DNA of 64,000 nucleotides from positions 992,001 to 1,056,000 of the forward strand of contig NZ_CP039393.1 in assembly GCF_004803695.1 (NCBI RefSeq). The letters are read 5' to 3'. Below, in pieces: positions 25,407-35,647 of this stretch; the first letter of the stretch is position 1; each line of letters begins with the position of its first letter. The notes under the pieces were generated by a model that saw only the letters and a list, made by a program, of their open reading frames with translations, was not told the origin of the DNA and ran no database searches. Position numbers and translations under genes: made by a program. This DNA comes from Muribaculum gordoncarteri (lineage in GTDB: Bacteria; Bacteroidota; Bacteroidia; Bacteroidales; Muribaculaceae).

Positions 25407-26873
25407 ATGAATCGAGAATATTATGGTAAACTGATATTTGAGTTATCGCGTCAGGGCCGAAAAGGATATAAATTGCCCGATAACGGATGCACACCTTCGA
25501 TTGACAGGATTCCTGCAGCATTGATGCGCGACAAGGCTCCAGAGTTGCCCGATGTCGATGAACCCACGGTTGTGCGTCACTACAACAATATGAGCACAAA
25601 CAATTTCGGCGTCGACACAGGTTTCTATCCGCTCGGCTCCTGCACAATGAAGTATAATCCTAAAATAAATGAGGAGATTGCCGCCGACAGGCGCATGGCA
25701 CGACTTCATCCTCTCCAGCCCGACTATACCGTGCAGGGTGCGTTGAAATTATATTATACACTGCAAAGCCTGTTGTCAGAGATAGGCGGCATGAAGGAGT
25801 TCACGCTTAATCCCTATGCGGGAGCTCATGGCGAGCTTACCGGATTGATGGTGATCAGAGCCTATCATGAGAGCCGCGGCGATGCAAAGCGAGTAAAAGT
25901 AATTGTGCCTGACTCGGCTCATGGAACCAACCCTGCAAGTGCCGCTGTGGCAGGACTTAAGGTTGTTGAAGTAAAGAGCCGTCCCGACGGAACGGTGGAT
26001 GTCGATGACCTCAGGCCGTTGCTTGACGAAACAGTGGCCGCCGTCATGATGACCAATCCCAACACACTTGGAATCTTTGAGCGTAACATCCCCGAAATAG
26101 CCCGTCTTGTACATGATGCAGGAGCATTGCTCTACTACGACGGAGCCAATCTTAATCCTCTTGTGGGAGTGGCCCGTCCCGGAGATATGGGATTTGATGT
26201 GATGCACATTAATCTGCACAAGACATTTTCCACTCCTCATGGCGGAGGCGGTCCCGGAGCCGGACCCGTTGGCGTGCGTGCCGGACTTGAGCAATTCCTG
26301 CCCAATCCCCGCGTCGTGAAGCGTGACGACGGTACTTTTGCCGTGGAACACACCGACACGGCGTTAGGTCAGGTTACCGGCACTCTCGGCAACTTTGCAG
26401 TGTCGGCTCGTGCGTTGAGTTACATACTTTCGCTCGGACATCAGGGGGCTGCAATGGTAGGCCGACTGGCGACATTGAATGCCAACTATATAAAGGAGTC
26501 GTTGCGCGACCTCTATCTGTTGCCTATCGACGGAGTGTGCAAGCATGAATTCGTTTTCGACGGACTTGCCGATAAATCAACCGGCGTGACTACGCTCAAC
26601 GTGGCAAAGCGTCTGCTTGATCACGGCTATCATGCTCCCACAATATATTTCCCGCTTCTTTTCCATGAATCGCTGATGATAGAGCCTACTGAAACCGAAA
26701 GCAAGGAAACACTTGACGATTTCATAGCCGTGATGCGTGACATTGCCCGTGAAGCTGCTGAAACTCCTGAGGTGGTTAAGGGCGCGCCTCATAATACTCC
26801 GATAACGCATCCCGATGACACCCAGGCTGCATTGCATCCGGTTGTAACCTACACTCAACTCATCAATTCATGA
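25407..26873 (+). CDS. gcvPB: glycine dehydrogenase (decarboxylating) subunit 2
   Basis: PLP-bearing half of the split P protein, 488 residues. The Schiff-base lysine lies in the INLHKTFSTPHGGGGPGAGP segment near residue 272, and the VDTGFYPLGSCTMKYNPK segment near the N-terminus is also conserved. It decarboxylates glycine and passes the methylamine group to the lipoyl arm of GcvH. The stop overlaps the lpd start (ATGA), so the two are translationally coupled. Length and order are normal for the split system. Confidence 0.94.
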   Translation: MNREYYGKLIFELSRQGRKGYKLPDNGCTPSIDRIPAALMRDKAPELPDVDEPTVVRHYNNMSTNNFGVDTGFYPLGSCTMKYNPKINEEIAADRRMARLHPLQPDYTVQGALKLYYTLQSLLSEIGGMKEFTLNPYAGAHGELTGLMVIRAYHESRGDAKRVKVIVPDSAHGTNPASAAVAGLKVVEVKSRPDGTVDVDDLRPLLDETVAAVMMTNPNTLGIFERNIPEIARLVHDAGALLYYDGANLNPLVGVARPGDMGFDVMHINLHKTFSTPHGGGGPGAGPVGVRAGLEQFLPNPRVVKRDDGTFAVEHTDTALGQVTGTLGNFAVSARALSYILSLGHQGAAMVGRLATLNANYIKESLRDLYLLPIDGVCKHEFVFDGLADKSTGVTTLNVAKRLLDHGYHAPTIYFPLLFHESLMIEPTETESKETLDDFIAVMRDIAREAAETPEVVKGAPHNTPITHPDDTQAALHPVVTYTQLINS

Positions 26874-28180
26874 ACAGTTGCGACATAATCATAATAGGCA
26901 GCGGCCCCGGCGGTTATGAACTTGCTGCAAATGCCATTAAGCGCAATCTGTCGACTGTAATAATCGAGCGTGACCAACTTGGCGGAACCTGCCTTAATCG
27001 AGGCTGCATACCCACCAAGGCCCTGTGTCGCTCGGCCGAGGTTGCCGACCTGGTGCGTAATACGTCATCGTTTGGAGTGGAAGTCAATGAGTTTTCGCTC
27101 TCTTACGCCAAGGCTGTCAATCGCAAGGACGCAATTGTAGAGCAACTGCGACAAGGTGTGAGTATGCTGCTAAACGGCGCTACAGTGATAAAAGGCGAGG
27201 CTAAGTTTACGGGCGAAAATGTAGTCGAAGTGAACGGCGAAAGTTACACTGCGCCGCGCATTGTAATAGCAACCGGTTCCAAGCCCGCGATGCTTCCGAT
27301 ACCCGGAGCCGAACTGGCGATGACAAGCGATGATGTATTGTCGCTTGAGCAGCTGCCTGAGAGCATCTGTGTGATTGGCGGCGGTGTTATCGGCGTGGAA
27401 CTTGCCTCGATACTCTCCTCGTTTGGCGTTAAGGTCACCATAGTGGAGTATTGCAGTGAAATCCTGTCCAATTTTGACAAGGAGATTGCCAAACGCCTGC
27501 GCACGGCACTGTCACGGCGTGGAATAAAGGTTGTCGTTTCGGCATCAGTGACTGCGATACGCGAGGGCATGGAAGTCGATTACGAAAGCAAAGGAAAGAC
27601 GGTGACGCTCAATGTCGATGCTGTATTGATGGCCGTAGGCCGCCGACCGGTAATACCTGAAGGGGTAGTTGAGCTTGGTGTCAAGACCGGACGCCGTGGC
27701 ATAGAGGTAAATGAGCGTTATGAAACATCGATTCCCGGTATATACGCCATAGGCGATGTCAACGGAGAGTGCATGCTTGCTCATGCCGCAACTGCACAAG
27801 GCGAGCGTATTATCGGCTCGGAGGTCGATGTGACGGTGGTGCCTGCGGCTGTATTTACTGTCCCCGAATGTTCAATGGTAGGACTTACCGAAGAGCAGTG
27901 CCGGGAGCAGGGCATTGACTACATTACATGCAAGGCTATGTTCCGAGCCAACGGCAAGGCGCTTGCCATGGGGGAAGTCGACGGACTTGTCAAGCTTATT
28001 GTCGAAAAGGAGTCGCGTAAGATTTTAGGATGTCATATATGCGGCCCTCATGCCGCCGACATCGTGCAAGAGATTGCGTTGGCAATAAGCTCGCAGCTGA
28101 CTGTAGATGCTGTAGTCGATACCATACACGCACATCCCACTCTTGGAGAGGTGGTGCGTGCTGCAGCATCGGCCTTATAG
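26870..28180 (+). CDS. lpd: dihydrolipoyl dehydrogenase
   Basis: FAD-containing L protein, 436 residues, a pyridine nucleotide-disulfide oxidoreductase. FAD-binding GSGPGG is at 10-15, the redox-active disulfide is C41/C46 in GGTCLNRGC, the NAD-binding GGGVIGVE is near 167, and the C-terminal HAHPTLGE holds the His-Glu pair that completes the active site. It reoxidises dihydrolipoyl-GcvH with NAD+. Last gene of the operon, followed by a strong hairpin terminator. Slightly shorter than many LpdA proteins (about 460-475). Confidence 0.93.
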   Translation: MNSCDIIIIGSGPGGYELAANAIKRNLSTVIIERDQLGGTCLNRGCIPTKALCRSAEVADLVRNTSSFGVEVNEFSLSYAKAVNRKDAIVEQLRQGVSMLLNGATVIKGEAKFTGENVVEVNGESYTAPRIVIATGSKPAMLPIPGAELAMTSDDVLSLEQLPESICVIGGGVIGVELASILSSFGVKVTIVEYCSEILSNFDKEIAKRLRTALSRRGIKVVVSASVTAIREGMEVDYESKGKTVTLNVDAVLMAVGRRPVIPEGVVELGVKTGRRGIEVNERYETSIPGIYAIGDVNGECMLAHAATAQGERIIGSEVDVTVVPAAVFTVPECSMVGLTEEQCREQGIDYITCKAMFRANGKALAMGEVDGLVKLIVEKESRKILGCHICGPHAADIVQEIALAISSQLTVDAVVDTIHAHPTLGEVVRAAASAL

Positions 28181-28201
28181 GCTCAGATATATAATTAAAA
28201 T

Positions 28202-28245
28202 AAAATGGACAGGATTACGGATGATTCCGTTCCTGTCCATTTTTT
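28202..28245. terminator. rho-independent terminator between lpd and the xylan operon
   Basis: A 13-base stem (AAAATGGACAGGA pairing with TCCTGTCCATTTT) is continued by an inner ACGGA/TCCGT stem around TGAT. It is flanked by A and T runs, so it can serve both convergent transcripts: the gcv operon on the plus strand and the xylan operon on the minus strand. Confidence 0.85.
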
Positions 28246-28264
28246 ATAGAAACGATTGGTGTCG

Positions 28265-30286
28265 TTATCTTTTTGAATTCAGCAGCTCGGGGGTGGGGCA
28301 TTCATAATTTGAAATGCCGAGCTTTATTCCTTTGAGCTGGTCAAGAGTGTGTACGGGCGGTGTAACGTTGTCGGGAATCGGCATTCCTGAGAATTGCTGG
28401 AAATAGAGCAGACAGCCCTCTTTCCACCAGTTGGCGTCACGTGCCTGGGTCATGAGTCGCTCATTTACATCGTTCCATAGTTCAGGATCAATGTAGGGCT
28501 TTGCTGCGGTCCATTGGCGTTGCATGGTTTCAACGCTTTCCACTCCCGATTGATAGCGGTTGCATAACTCCTGCCACAATGTAGCACCTGACTTCATCTT
28601 GAAATCCCAGGGAACATGGTGAAACCACAGAATGAACTCCTCAGGACATGTGTTGATGTTGTCAAGCTTCTTTGCCAGTTGGGCGGGGTATTGAGCTACA
28701 GCGTTACTACCCGAAGAACTGCGGTTAAATCCCAGACCTGCTGAGTCGGCACGATGGTAGTAGGGTGGCATCCAGTCGGGACGGCCGCCTTTTATGTCAC
28801 ACCACGGTTCGGGACCATAGTGATGGCCGAATGCAAACAGATGATGAAGGCCGAGAGGCATCATGTAATCGACAACAGCTTCGCGGCTGTTGAGCATCAT
28901 CTTTTTGAGTCCGTCAGTCACCTCCTTGGGAGTGTTTTCGGGATAGTTCAGCGTCATCGGCATCCACTCGTCGATTATCTCCTCACTGCTGAGCTGCGGA
29001 TTCCAGGCAAGTCGACCGAAGGCATACCAGTTGGCCTGTGCCATGGGGTGTCCTGTCCAGTTGGTGTCATTGCCCACATTGGCCACTCCGGCAATTGCCT
29101 TCAATGACGAAGGTGACACGTAGTCGAAAAATTCGGTCCACATCGGAGCGAGATAAGCTATGTGGTTGGAGTGTCCAAGATACTCTTGAGTGACTTGAAA
29201 CTCCACCATCTGGTCGGTTTGGGGCATTGCTCCGAACAACGGACTGTAGGGCTCTCTCGGCTGAAAGTCGATGGGGCCGTTCTTAATCTGAACAATCACA
29301 TTGTCGTCAAACTTGCCGTCAAGCGGTTGAAACTCGATATAGGCTTGCTTTGCACGGTCGGCATCGGCCGGAGAATATACGAAAGCCCTCCACATCACTA
29401 TGCCTCCGTGAGGTTTCAATGCGCGGGCCATCATGTTGGCTCCTTCGGCATGGGTGCGATCGAAGTCGCATGGACCCGGCTGACCTTCGGAGTTGGCCTT
29501 GACAAGGAATCCTCCAAAATCGGGAATCAACTTGTATATTTCATCGGCTTTGGCTTTCCACCATGCTGCAACCTCGGGAACCAGAGGGTCGGCGGTCTTC
29601 AAGCCGCCAAGCTGCATGGGTGCGGCAAAATTGGCCGACAGATATACTTTTATACCGTAGGGACGGAACACATCGGCAATCTTGGCAACCTTGGCAAGGT
29701 ACTCGGCGCTCAATATCTTGGACGATGCATTGACATTGTTAAGAACAACACCGTTTATGCCTACCGAAGCGTTGGCTCTTGCATACTCACGGTAGCGAGG
29801 TGACACTACATCGGGCAATTCGTTCCAGTTCCATATACTGTGACCCGCATATCCGCGTTCGATTGTTCCGTCAAGATTGTCCCAATGGTTGAGTACTCTC
29901 ACATTGTAGGCCGGGATTTCCTCTCTAAGAGCAATCGCCTTGCCGGCTGCATTGTCGCGAAGCAAGGCATAGCTGCCGTAGAGCAGGCCCAGGTCGTTGT
30001 TGGCCGACAGTACAAGTCCTTTCTTGTCGCGGTACACCCGGAATCCTTCATTGCCGAGATTCTTGTCACGCTTTATTTCAAGGCGCAAAGGTTCGCCATG
30101 CCAAGCTTTATTCAGCTCCTCGGCCGCAATGGCTACCGTGGGGCTTTTGGATTTTGGCACGGTTATCACGGCCTGATTGTCGTTGTCACCCCCTGAAAGC
30201 CACAAGCATGAGCCGTCATAGGCCCATGCTGTGCTTCCTGTAAGTATCGCCGTAACGGCGAGGATTAAGGATTTCAGTTTATTCAT
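28265..30286 (-). CDS. GH67 alpha-glucuronidase
   Basis: Secreted glycoside hydrolase family 67 enzyme of about 673 residues. It releases (4-O-methyl)glucuronic acid from the non-reducing end of xylo-oligosaccharides. A Sec signal peptide is clear (MNKLKSLILAVTAILTGSTA, cleavage after Ala-Trp-Ala), so a periplasmic location is likely. Family-typical stretches include RVLNHWDNLDGTIERGYAG, GFLVKANSEGQPGP and GPEPWCDIKGGRPDWMPPYY. The start at 30286 is chosen because it begins the signal peptide and overlaps the GH43 gene by eight bases; the longer frame to 30391 adds 35 unlikely residues. Last gene of the xylan operon. Confidence 0.92.
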   Translation of the reverse strand: MNKLKSLILAVTAILTGSTAWAYDGSCLWLSGGDNDNQAVITVPKSKSPTVAIAAEELNKAWHGEPLRLEIKRDKNLGNEGFRVYRDKKGLVLSANNDLGLLYGSYALLRDNAAGKAIALREEIPAYNVRVLNHWDNLDGTIERGYAGHSIWNWNELPDVVSPRYREYARANASVGINGVVLNNVNASSKILSAEYLAKVAKIADVFRPYGIKVYLSANFAAPMQLGGLKTADPLVPEVAAWWKAKADEIYKLIPDFGGFLVKANSEGQPGPCDFDRTHAEGANMMARALKPHGGIVMWRAFVYSPADADRAKQAYIEFQPLDGKFDDNVIVQIKNGPIDFQPREPYSPLFGAMPQTDQMVEFQVTQEYLGHSNHIAYLAPMWTEFFDYVSPSSLKAIAGVANVGNDTNWTGHPMAQANWYAFGRLAWNPQLSSEEIIDEWMPMTLNYPENTPKEVTDGLKKMMLNSREAVVDYMMPLGLHHLFAFGHHYGPEPWCDIKGGRPDWMPPYYHRADSAGLGFNRSSSGSNAVAQYPAQLAKKLDNINTCPEEFILWFHHVPWDFKMKSGATLWQELCNRYQSGVESVETMQRQWTAAKPYIDPELWNDVNERLMTQARDANWWKEGCLLYFQQFSGMPIPDNVTPPVHTLDQLKGIKLGISNYECPTPELLNSKR

Positions 30287-31262
30287 CCCCCGAACCTCCG
30301 CCGTCGATGGTTTTGATGCGACCCTCGTCGTCATATTCGAGCTCGGCAACCTTAAGGCTGCGTAACCAGGTCTTTCCTCCCGAAGGCACACAGTCGTGGT
30401 GGAATATGTACCAACGGCCCTTGTGCTCTACAATGGCGTGATGTGTGGTCCAGCCTACAACCGGAGTCATGATGCATCCCTGGTAAACGAACGGGCCGTA
30501 AGGATTATCGCCCACTGCATAGCACAAGCGGTGAGTGTCGCCGGTTGAATAGGAGAAGTAGTACTTGCCGTTGTACTTATGCATCCATGAGGCTTCAAAG
30601 AAGCGGCGAGAGTTGTCGCCTGCCTTCAGAGGCTCACCTGTTTCGGGATCGAGAATCACGATAGGACGCGGCTCTTCGGCAAATTGCAGCATGTCGTCAG
30701 ACAATTTAACGACGCGTGAGGGAATTGCCGGCATTTCGTCGGGTTCGAGATGCGGCTCTTCAAGAGCCTTGTTGTCGCGATAACGCTGGAGCTGACCACC
30801 CCAAAGTCCGCCGAAATACATGTAGTAGTCATCGCCTTCGCGGAATATTGCCGGGTCGATGGAGTAGCTTCCGCGGATGGGATCGGGCATGGGTGTGAAC
30901 GGGCCTTCGGGACGATCGGAAACTGCTACACCGATGTGGAATACATCGTTCTTGTCCTTCAAGGGGAAGTACATGTAGTAACGGCCGTCCTTTTCAGCTA
31001 CATCGCAGTCCCAAAGCTGGCGTCCTGCCCAGGGTATATCGTCGACATCAAGCACCTTGCCGTGGTCAACGACTTCGCCTTCCATTATATCATCGGTTGA
31101 GAAAACGTGATAGTCACGCATCTCGAAGTGGTCGCCGTTGTCATTCTCTCCGGCACCGCTGTCCCAGTCATGGGAAGGATAGATGTAAACTCGTCCGTTG
31201 AAAATGTGTACTGCCGGGTCGGCCATGTAGTCCTCGGGGACCAGATATCTCATTTTAGTCAT
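30279..31262 (-). CDS. GH43 beta-xylosidase/arabinofuranosidase
   Basis: Five-bladed beta-propeller hydrolase of family 43 (subfamily-1 style), 327 residues. EDYMADPAVHIFNGRVYIYP near the N-terminus contains the catalytic base Asp in the ADPAV motif, GSYSIDPAIF the pKa-modulating Asp, and FFEASWMHKY the acid Glu. No signal peptide is visible, so it should act in the cytoplasm on imported xylo-oligosaccharides. It lies between the GH10 and GH67 genes and overlaps the latter by eight bases. The C-terminal end is Gly/Asp-rich (GGGSGDE). Xylosidase and arabinofuranosidase activity cannot be separated by eye. Confidence 0.9.
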   Translation of the reverse strand: MTKMRYLVPEDYMADPAVHIFNGRVYIYPSHDWDSGAGENDNGDHFEMRDYHVFSTDDIMEGEVVDHGKVLDVDDIPWAGRQLWDCDVAEKDGRYYMYFPLKDKNDVFHIGVAVSDRPEGPFTPMPDPIRGSYSIDPAIFREGDDYYMYFGGLWGGQLQRYRDNKALEEPHLEPDEMPAIPSRVVKLSDDMLQFAEEPRPIVILDPETGEPLKAGDNSRRFFEASWMHKYNGKYYFSYSTGDTHRLCYAVGDNPYGPFVYQGCIMTPVVGWTTHHAIVEHKGRWYIFHHDCVPSGGKTWLRSLKVAELEYDDEGRIKTIDGGGSGDE

Positions 31263-31291
31263 GATGTTTTTAAATTTTTTATGTTGGTTGA

Positions 31292-32452
31292 TTATTCAGC
31301 TGATTCTGCAGGTGCCTCCTCGACATTCTCGGCTTCGGGCTCAAGTGAAGCGGCGAGGAACGGTTTTACCTGATAGTTGCGGTCGAAGAGAAGAGGATAG
31401 TCGACACGGCCGGGGATGGGCCAATCGTTCTTCCAAGAGTCGCCGTCGGCTACACCCCATGCGTTTACGCGTGAGATAACATCGGAGTGCTTGAGAAGAA
31501 GACGCATTACATCCTCCATGCGGTCATTCCACTGTGCTGCTACATCAGCGGGAAGTCCGTCGGCATAGGGATTGATGTTGGCCTTTGCTGCTATTGTGTC
31601 GCCTACGTTGGCCGACTGGGTAAGGGTGGGGAGTGCGCTCATGTCCCATTCGGTTATCATTACATTGCAACCTGTTCCGGCAAATGCCATGAGCGATTCC
31701 TCAAACTCGTTGAGGTCGGGATAGTCAAGACCCATGTGAGCCTGCATTCCGATACCGTCTACGCGAAGTCCGCGATTCTTCATCTCGTTTACGACACGTA
31801 CAACTGTGTTGCGACGGCCTTCAACGTTCATGCCATAGTCATTGTAGTAAAGTTCGGCATCGGGGTCGGCCTCATGTGCATACTGGAATGCAAGAGGAAT
31901 GAACTCTTCGCCAAGTATTTCATAGAACGGAGTCTTGCGGAATGAGCCGTCCTCGACGATTGCCTCGTTGACAACATCCCAACCCTTTACGCGGCCTTTG
32001 TAACGGCCAACTACAGTGTGGATGTGATCGCGCATGCGCTGCTTGAGGGTGGCCGAGTCTACGAGTTCGCCCTTGTCATTTACGCAGAACCAAGGAGCGA
32101 GCTGCGAGTGCCATATAAGGCAGTGACCCACGATGAACATATTATTGTCTTCGCCAAACTTAACGAACTGGTCGGCTGCTTCCCAATTGTAACGGCCCTC
32201 TTCGGGATGAATTTCGGCCGACTTCATTACATTTTCAGGAACAATGGCGTTGAAGTGTTTTGCAGCTGTGGCGGCTCCCAGTGAATCGAGTCCGCTCGCC
32301 TGATTTTCGTTGATGGCAACTCCCATGAGGAACTTGTCCTGGAACATTTCCTTCAATGTGGGTTCGGGGGCTGCTTTTTCAGTGCATGAGCTGAATGCTG
32401 CTGATGCTACCACGGCCATTGATGCAAGGCCAAAGATTACTTTGCTCTTCAT
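31292..32452 (-). CDS. xynA: GH10 endo-1,4-beta-xylanase lipoprotein
   Basis: Retaining xylanase with a TIM barrel, 386 residues. The acid/base is E163 in DVVNEAIVE and the nucleophile E268 in [27 protein letters not shown] near 71-90 is the usual substrate-binding strand. A lipoprotein signal peptide ends at Cys23 (AFSSC), so the enzyme is anchored to a membrane, probably at the cell surface, where it cuts xylan chains. The C-terminus is an acidic tail ([16 protein letters not shown]), not part of the catalytic fold. It is single-domain: no carbohydrate-binding insertion of the kind seen in some Bacteroidota GH10 proteins. Confidence 0.93.
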   Translation of the reverse strand: MKSKVIFGLASMAVVASAAFSSCTEKAAPEPTLKEMFQDKFLMGVAINENQASGLDSLGAATAAKHFNAIVPENVMKSAEIHPEEGRYNWEAADQFVKFGEDNNMFIVGHCLIWHSQLAPWFCVNDKGELVDSATLKQRMRDHIHTVVGRYKGRVKGWDVVNEAIVEDGSFRKTPFYEILGEEFIPLAFQYAHEADPDAELYYNDYGMNVEGRRNTVVRVVNEMKNRGLRVDGIGMQAHMGLDYPDLNEFEESLMAFAGTGCNVMITEWDMSALPTLTQSANVGDTIAAKANINPYADGLPADVAAQWNDRMEDVMRLLLKHSDVISRVNAWGVADGDSWKNDWPIPGRVDYPLLFDRNYQVKPFLAASLEPEAENVEEAPAESAE

Positions 32453-32481
32453 TGTTGTCTTTTTGTGTTTTTGATGATTGG

Positions 32482-33912
32482 TTATTGATTATTATGTTTC
32501 ATTTCGATTTCCTTGTTGATCTGGTCGATGCGCTCGTCGTCAAGGTCATACTTTGAAATAATGAACATGGCGAGCAACAACAGGATGGCCGGGATAACGG
32601 CAACCAGCCACAGAATACCCTGCTGTGCGAAGGGAGTCTGCTGAGCTGCATCTTTGTTGAAGTCGACAAATGCGAGAACGAGTCCGGGAACAACGCCTCC
32701 AAGAGCCATACCGGCCTTGTAGAAGATACCTGTAAGGGCGTTTACAATACCCGATATGCGGCGACCGTGAGTGTATTCGCCGTAGGATATTACTTCGGGA
32801 ACCAAAGCCCACATGTAACCTGTGGCTACGATGACACCGGTTGACTTTACAAACTGTGCAATATACACGAGCATCATGTGCTCCTTAAGCGAGTCGACCA
32901 TTGATATTACATAGAGCATGGCCATACCGATGATAGCTGTAATAAGGAAGATGTAGAACATTCCCTTCTTGCCGACCTTGCGCTTGATGGCAGGTATCAT
33001 GGGCATGAAAATGAATGCGGGGATAGAGCCGAGTCCCATGAATATTGAGAGCTCGCCGGCTGTACCGCTGAGATTGTAGTTGATGTAGTAGGCTCCTGCC
33101 GAGTTGCCGATTGCCATCATGGCAAATGCCGTGATGAAGAAGAAGGCGAGGATTCGGAGAGGTTTGTTGCGTACAAATTCCAGCCAAAGGTCGGACACCT
33201 TGACGTTTTCGGTTTCGCTCTTGTCCATTACCACGCGTTCGCGGCACTGGGTGAAGCAGAATATGAGCAGGGCAAGACCAACGAGTCCGTAGATGGTCAT
33301 AGTGATGAACCATGCAGAGTCGCTTGAAGAGAGGTCGGAAGTTTCCGACGGGTCAAAGAGCTTTACAACGATAGGAAGACCCATACCCACTGCAAGACCG
33401 CCGACATTGGCCATGAACATACGCACCGATGTCAATATCGTGATTTCATTGGTGTCGCGGGTGAGTGATGCGTTCAATGCTCCGTAGGGCACGTTGACAA
33501 GGGTATAGCACATTGAAAGGCCCACATAAGTTATATAGGCATAAAGCAATGAACCTGAGAATCCGTTCCAGAAGCAGAGGATTGCGAATCCGGTCAACGG
33601 CACACCGCCGAGTATCAGATAAGCGCGGTATTTACCGAGTTTGGGATCGTGCTTGTCGACAAATGTGCCCACCAAGGGGTCCCAGATTACATCCACGATT
33701 CTTACAATCAGGAACATTATAGCTGCCACACCGGGATCGAGTCCGTAAACATTGGTGTAGAAGAACAGCAAATACATGCTGATAGTTTGGTAGATAAGGT
33801 TCTGGGCCAAGTCGCCAGAGCCGAAACCGATACGCTGTGTCCAACTCAGCTTATAGAAGCCTTTGTCAGAAGCCGGCACTGCATCGGATTTGATTGACAT
33901 TTCCATATCCAT
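32482..33912 (-). CDS. GPH-family sugar:cation symporter
   Basis: Inner membrane transporter of 476 residues with about twelve helices, of the glycoside-pentoside-hexuronide family (MelB/XynP/XynD-like, MFS fold). [20 protein letters not shown] near residues 23-42 and the [21 protein letters not shown] segment near 77-97 (with the conserved loop-2 Asp residues) are diagnostic. In this operon it most likely imports xylo-oligosaccharides or aldouronic acids from the periplasm for the cytoplasmic GH43. Prevotella bryantii carries a similar gene (xynD) in its xylan cluster. The C-terminal tail is charged and cytoplasmic. Confidence 0.9.
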   Translation of the reverse strand: MDMEMSIKSDAVPASDKGFYKLSWTQRIGFGSGDLAQNLIYQTISMYLLFFYTNVYGLDPGVAAIMFLIVRIVDVIWDPLVGTFVDKHDPKLGKYRAYLILGGVPLTGFAILCFWNGFSGSLLYAYITYVGLSMCYTLVNVPYGALNASLTRDTNEITILTSVRMFMANVGGLAVGMGLPIVVKLFDPSETSDLSSSDSAWFITMTIYGLVGLALLIFCFTQCRERVVMDKSETENVKVSDLWLEFVRNKPLRILAFFFITAFAMMAIGNSAGAYYINYNLSGTAGELSIFMGLGSIPAFIFMPMIPAIKRKVGKKGMFYIFLITAIIGMAMLYVISMVDSLKEHMMLVYIAQFVKSTGVIVATGYMWALVPEVISYGEYTHGRRISGIVNALTGIFYKAGMALGGVVPGLVLAFVDFNKDAAQQTPFAQQGILWLVAVIPAILLLLAMFIISKYDLDDERIDQINKEIEMKHNNQ

Positions 33913-33928
33913 GGTTGTTTAGGTTAGT

Positions 33929-35644
33929 TTATTTTGTTATGTTAATATTGTTGATTACTGCATCGGCTACACGCTTGCCAAGTGTCTTCTTGTCAAGGGG
34001 GTGTATATCGTTCCACTCTCCGAGGTCGGAGTTCTTGATGAGGGTCGCACCGGGTACTTCATCGGCCACTTGTGCCTGCACTTTGCGCATCTCGGCCCAT
34101 GCGTCACGGCCTCTTCGGTCGCTCGGATGGAGGAAGTCGGCGAGCTCGACAATGTAGAAGGGCATGTCGTCATCGTTGAATGCCTCGCGCCAGTCGGCTA
34201 TCATGGTCTTAAGGAGCTGACGGTATTCATTGCGGCGTTCTACATTGGATTCTCCCTGGTACCACACCGCACCTGCTACGGGAAGGTTGATGAGCGGGTT
34301 TATCATGCTGTTGTAAAGCACGGTAGGCTTGTAGCAGTAGAATTCCATTGCCGGGCCTGCAGGCATGGGCGTTCCCAAATGATAACGCCATTTGCCTTCA
34401 AGGCTAACCTCTTGGTCGCCTACGATTATTTTGTAGGGCTTCTCGGCTACAAAGTGCGGATTGCCGTTCTGGCTTATGACACGCACGGTAACGTTGTTGA
34501 CGCCCTCTTTAAGCAACCCTTCGGGGATGTTGTAAATGCGGGGAGGATATTGATAAGATGTGGTGCCTACAAATTTTCCGTTGATATACACCGAGTCGGC
34601 ATCGACTATGCATCCAAGGCGTATTATGCCGGGCTTTCCGGCCATTGATGCCGGGAGGGTGACATTCTTTCTCAGCCAGTGAGAGCCGTTGACGGGATTG
34701 AGGCCGTCGTTGCTCCATTGGTCATTGCCTTTCCATGCATTGTGACGGTCGTCGCCGGTTACGGTGCCGTCGGTCATTGTTCCCGTGATAAGGTCGGTGG
34801 TCACCCATGATGAGTCGTCGTAGTTGGGGTCATACCATTTTACCGATTCTTGCAGTCCCGGATCGTTGGCATACATTGTAGCATTCCAGCGAGCATAGTT
34901 TTCGCCTTCGAGTTGCTTGATGCGGTCGCGATAGCCGTCATCTTCATATATGCGCTTGATATTGAGCGCACGAGGGAACTCGGCAAGATTCTTTTCGCTT
35001 ATCCATGACTCGACAGGAGTGCCGCCCCAGCTTGAGTTTATGATGCCCACGGGCACTCCGGTTCTCTCATACAGATCCTTGGCGAAGAAATAGGCGAGAG
35101 CCGAGAACGACATTACGTTTTCGGCATTGACAGGCTTCCACTGCGACGGATTTATGTCGTCAAGCGGCTTGTGAAACTCCACAACCTGAGGTATGATTAT
35201 CTGGCGTATCGACGGATTGTCGTAGGATGCTATTTCATCGGCAAACATGTCGGTGACACGTCCTACCGGAAGTTCCATGTTGGATTGTCCCGAGCAGAGG
35301 AATACATCGCCCGACAACACGTCGTTGACCACTTCATCGTTGATGGTTATAGTATAGGGGCCTCCCGCCTTCAATGCAGGATATTCAATTGACCATTTTC
35401 CGTCGCTGTCGGCTGTAGTGTCGACTCCTTTGCGGGGACCTGTCGACTTATTCTTGCTATTGGTTACTTTTACGTTTATAGATTCTCCGGGATCGGCTGT
35501 TCCCCATAACTTTACGGGCTGCTCCCGCTGGACAATCATGCCCGACGATATCATTCCCGGCAATTTTACCTTGGCATCGACTGAAAAGCTTAATGCAGTC
35601 AATGTCGCTAATGCGATTGATAGGTATTTCTGCGATTGGTTCAT
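33929..35644 (-). CDS. SGNH acetylesterase (sialate O-acetylesterase-like), probable acetylxylan esterase
   Basis: Secreted esterase of 571 residues with an N-terminal signal peptide (cleavage near Val-Asp-Ala at 24). The SGNH hydrolase fold is interrupted by a jelly-roll-like insertion near 290-420. Catalytic Ser lies in FLCSGQSNMELP near 120, the oxyanion Gly/Asn blocks in NSSWGGTPVES and VWYQGESNV, and the Asp/His pair near the C-terminus in NDIHPLDKK. The annotation family is sialate O-acetylesterase, but in a xylan operon it most likely removes O-acetyl groups from xylan. Prevotella bryantii xynE is a comparable case. Preceded within four bases by the GH35 gene. Confidence 0.85.
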   Translation of the reverse strand: MNQSQKYLSIALATLTALSFSVDAKVKLPGMISSGMIVQREQPVKLWGTADPGESINVKVTNSKNKSTGPRKGVDTTADSDGKWSIEYPALKAGGPYTITINDEVVNDVLSGDVFLCSGQSNMELPVGRVTDMFADEIASYDNPSIRQIIIPQVVEFHKPLDDINPSQWKPVNAENVMSFSALAYFFAKDLYERTGVPVGIINSSWGGTPVESWISEKNLAEFPRALNIKRIYEDDGYRDRIKQLEGENYARWNATMYANDPGLQESVKWYDPNYDDSSWVTTDLITGTMTDGTVTGDDRHNAWKGNDQWSNDGLNPVNGSHWLRKNVTLPASMAGKPGIIRLGCIVDADSVYINGKFVGTTSYQYPPRIYNIPEGLLKEGVNNVTVRVISQNGNPHFVAEKPYKIIVGDQEVSLEGKWRYHLGTPMPAGPAMEFYCYKPTVLYNSMINPLINLPVAGAVWYQGESNVERRNEYRQLLKTMIADWREAFNDDDMPFYIVELADFLHPSDRRGRDAWAEMRKVQAQVADEVPGATLIKNSDLGEWNDIHPLDKKTLGKRVADAVINNINITK

Positions 35645-35647
35645 TAT

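Noticed and set aside
29162-29803. Plus-strand frame of 213 codons
   Set aside because: Antisense to the GH67 gene, low-complexity composition typical of a reverse-frame shadow.
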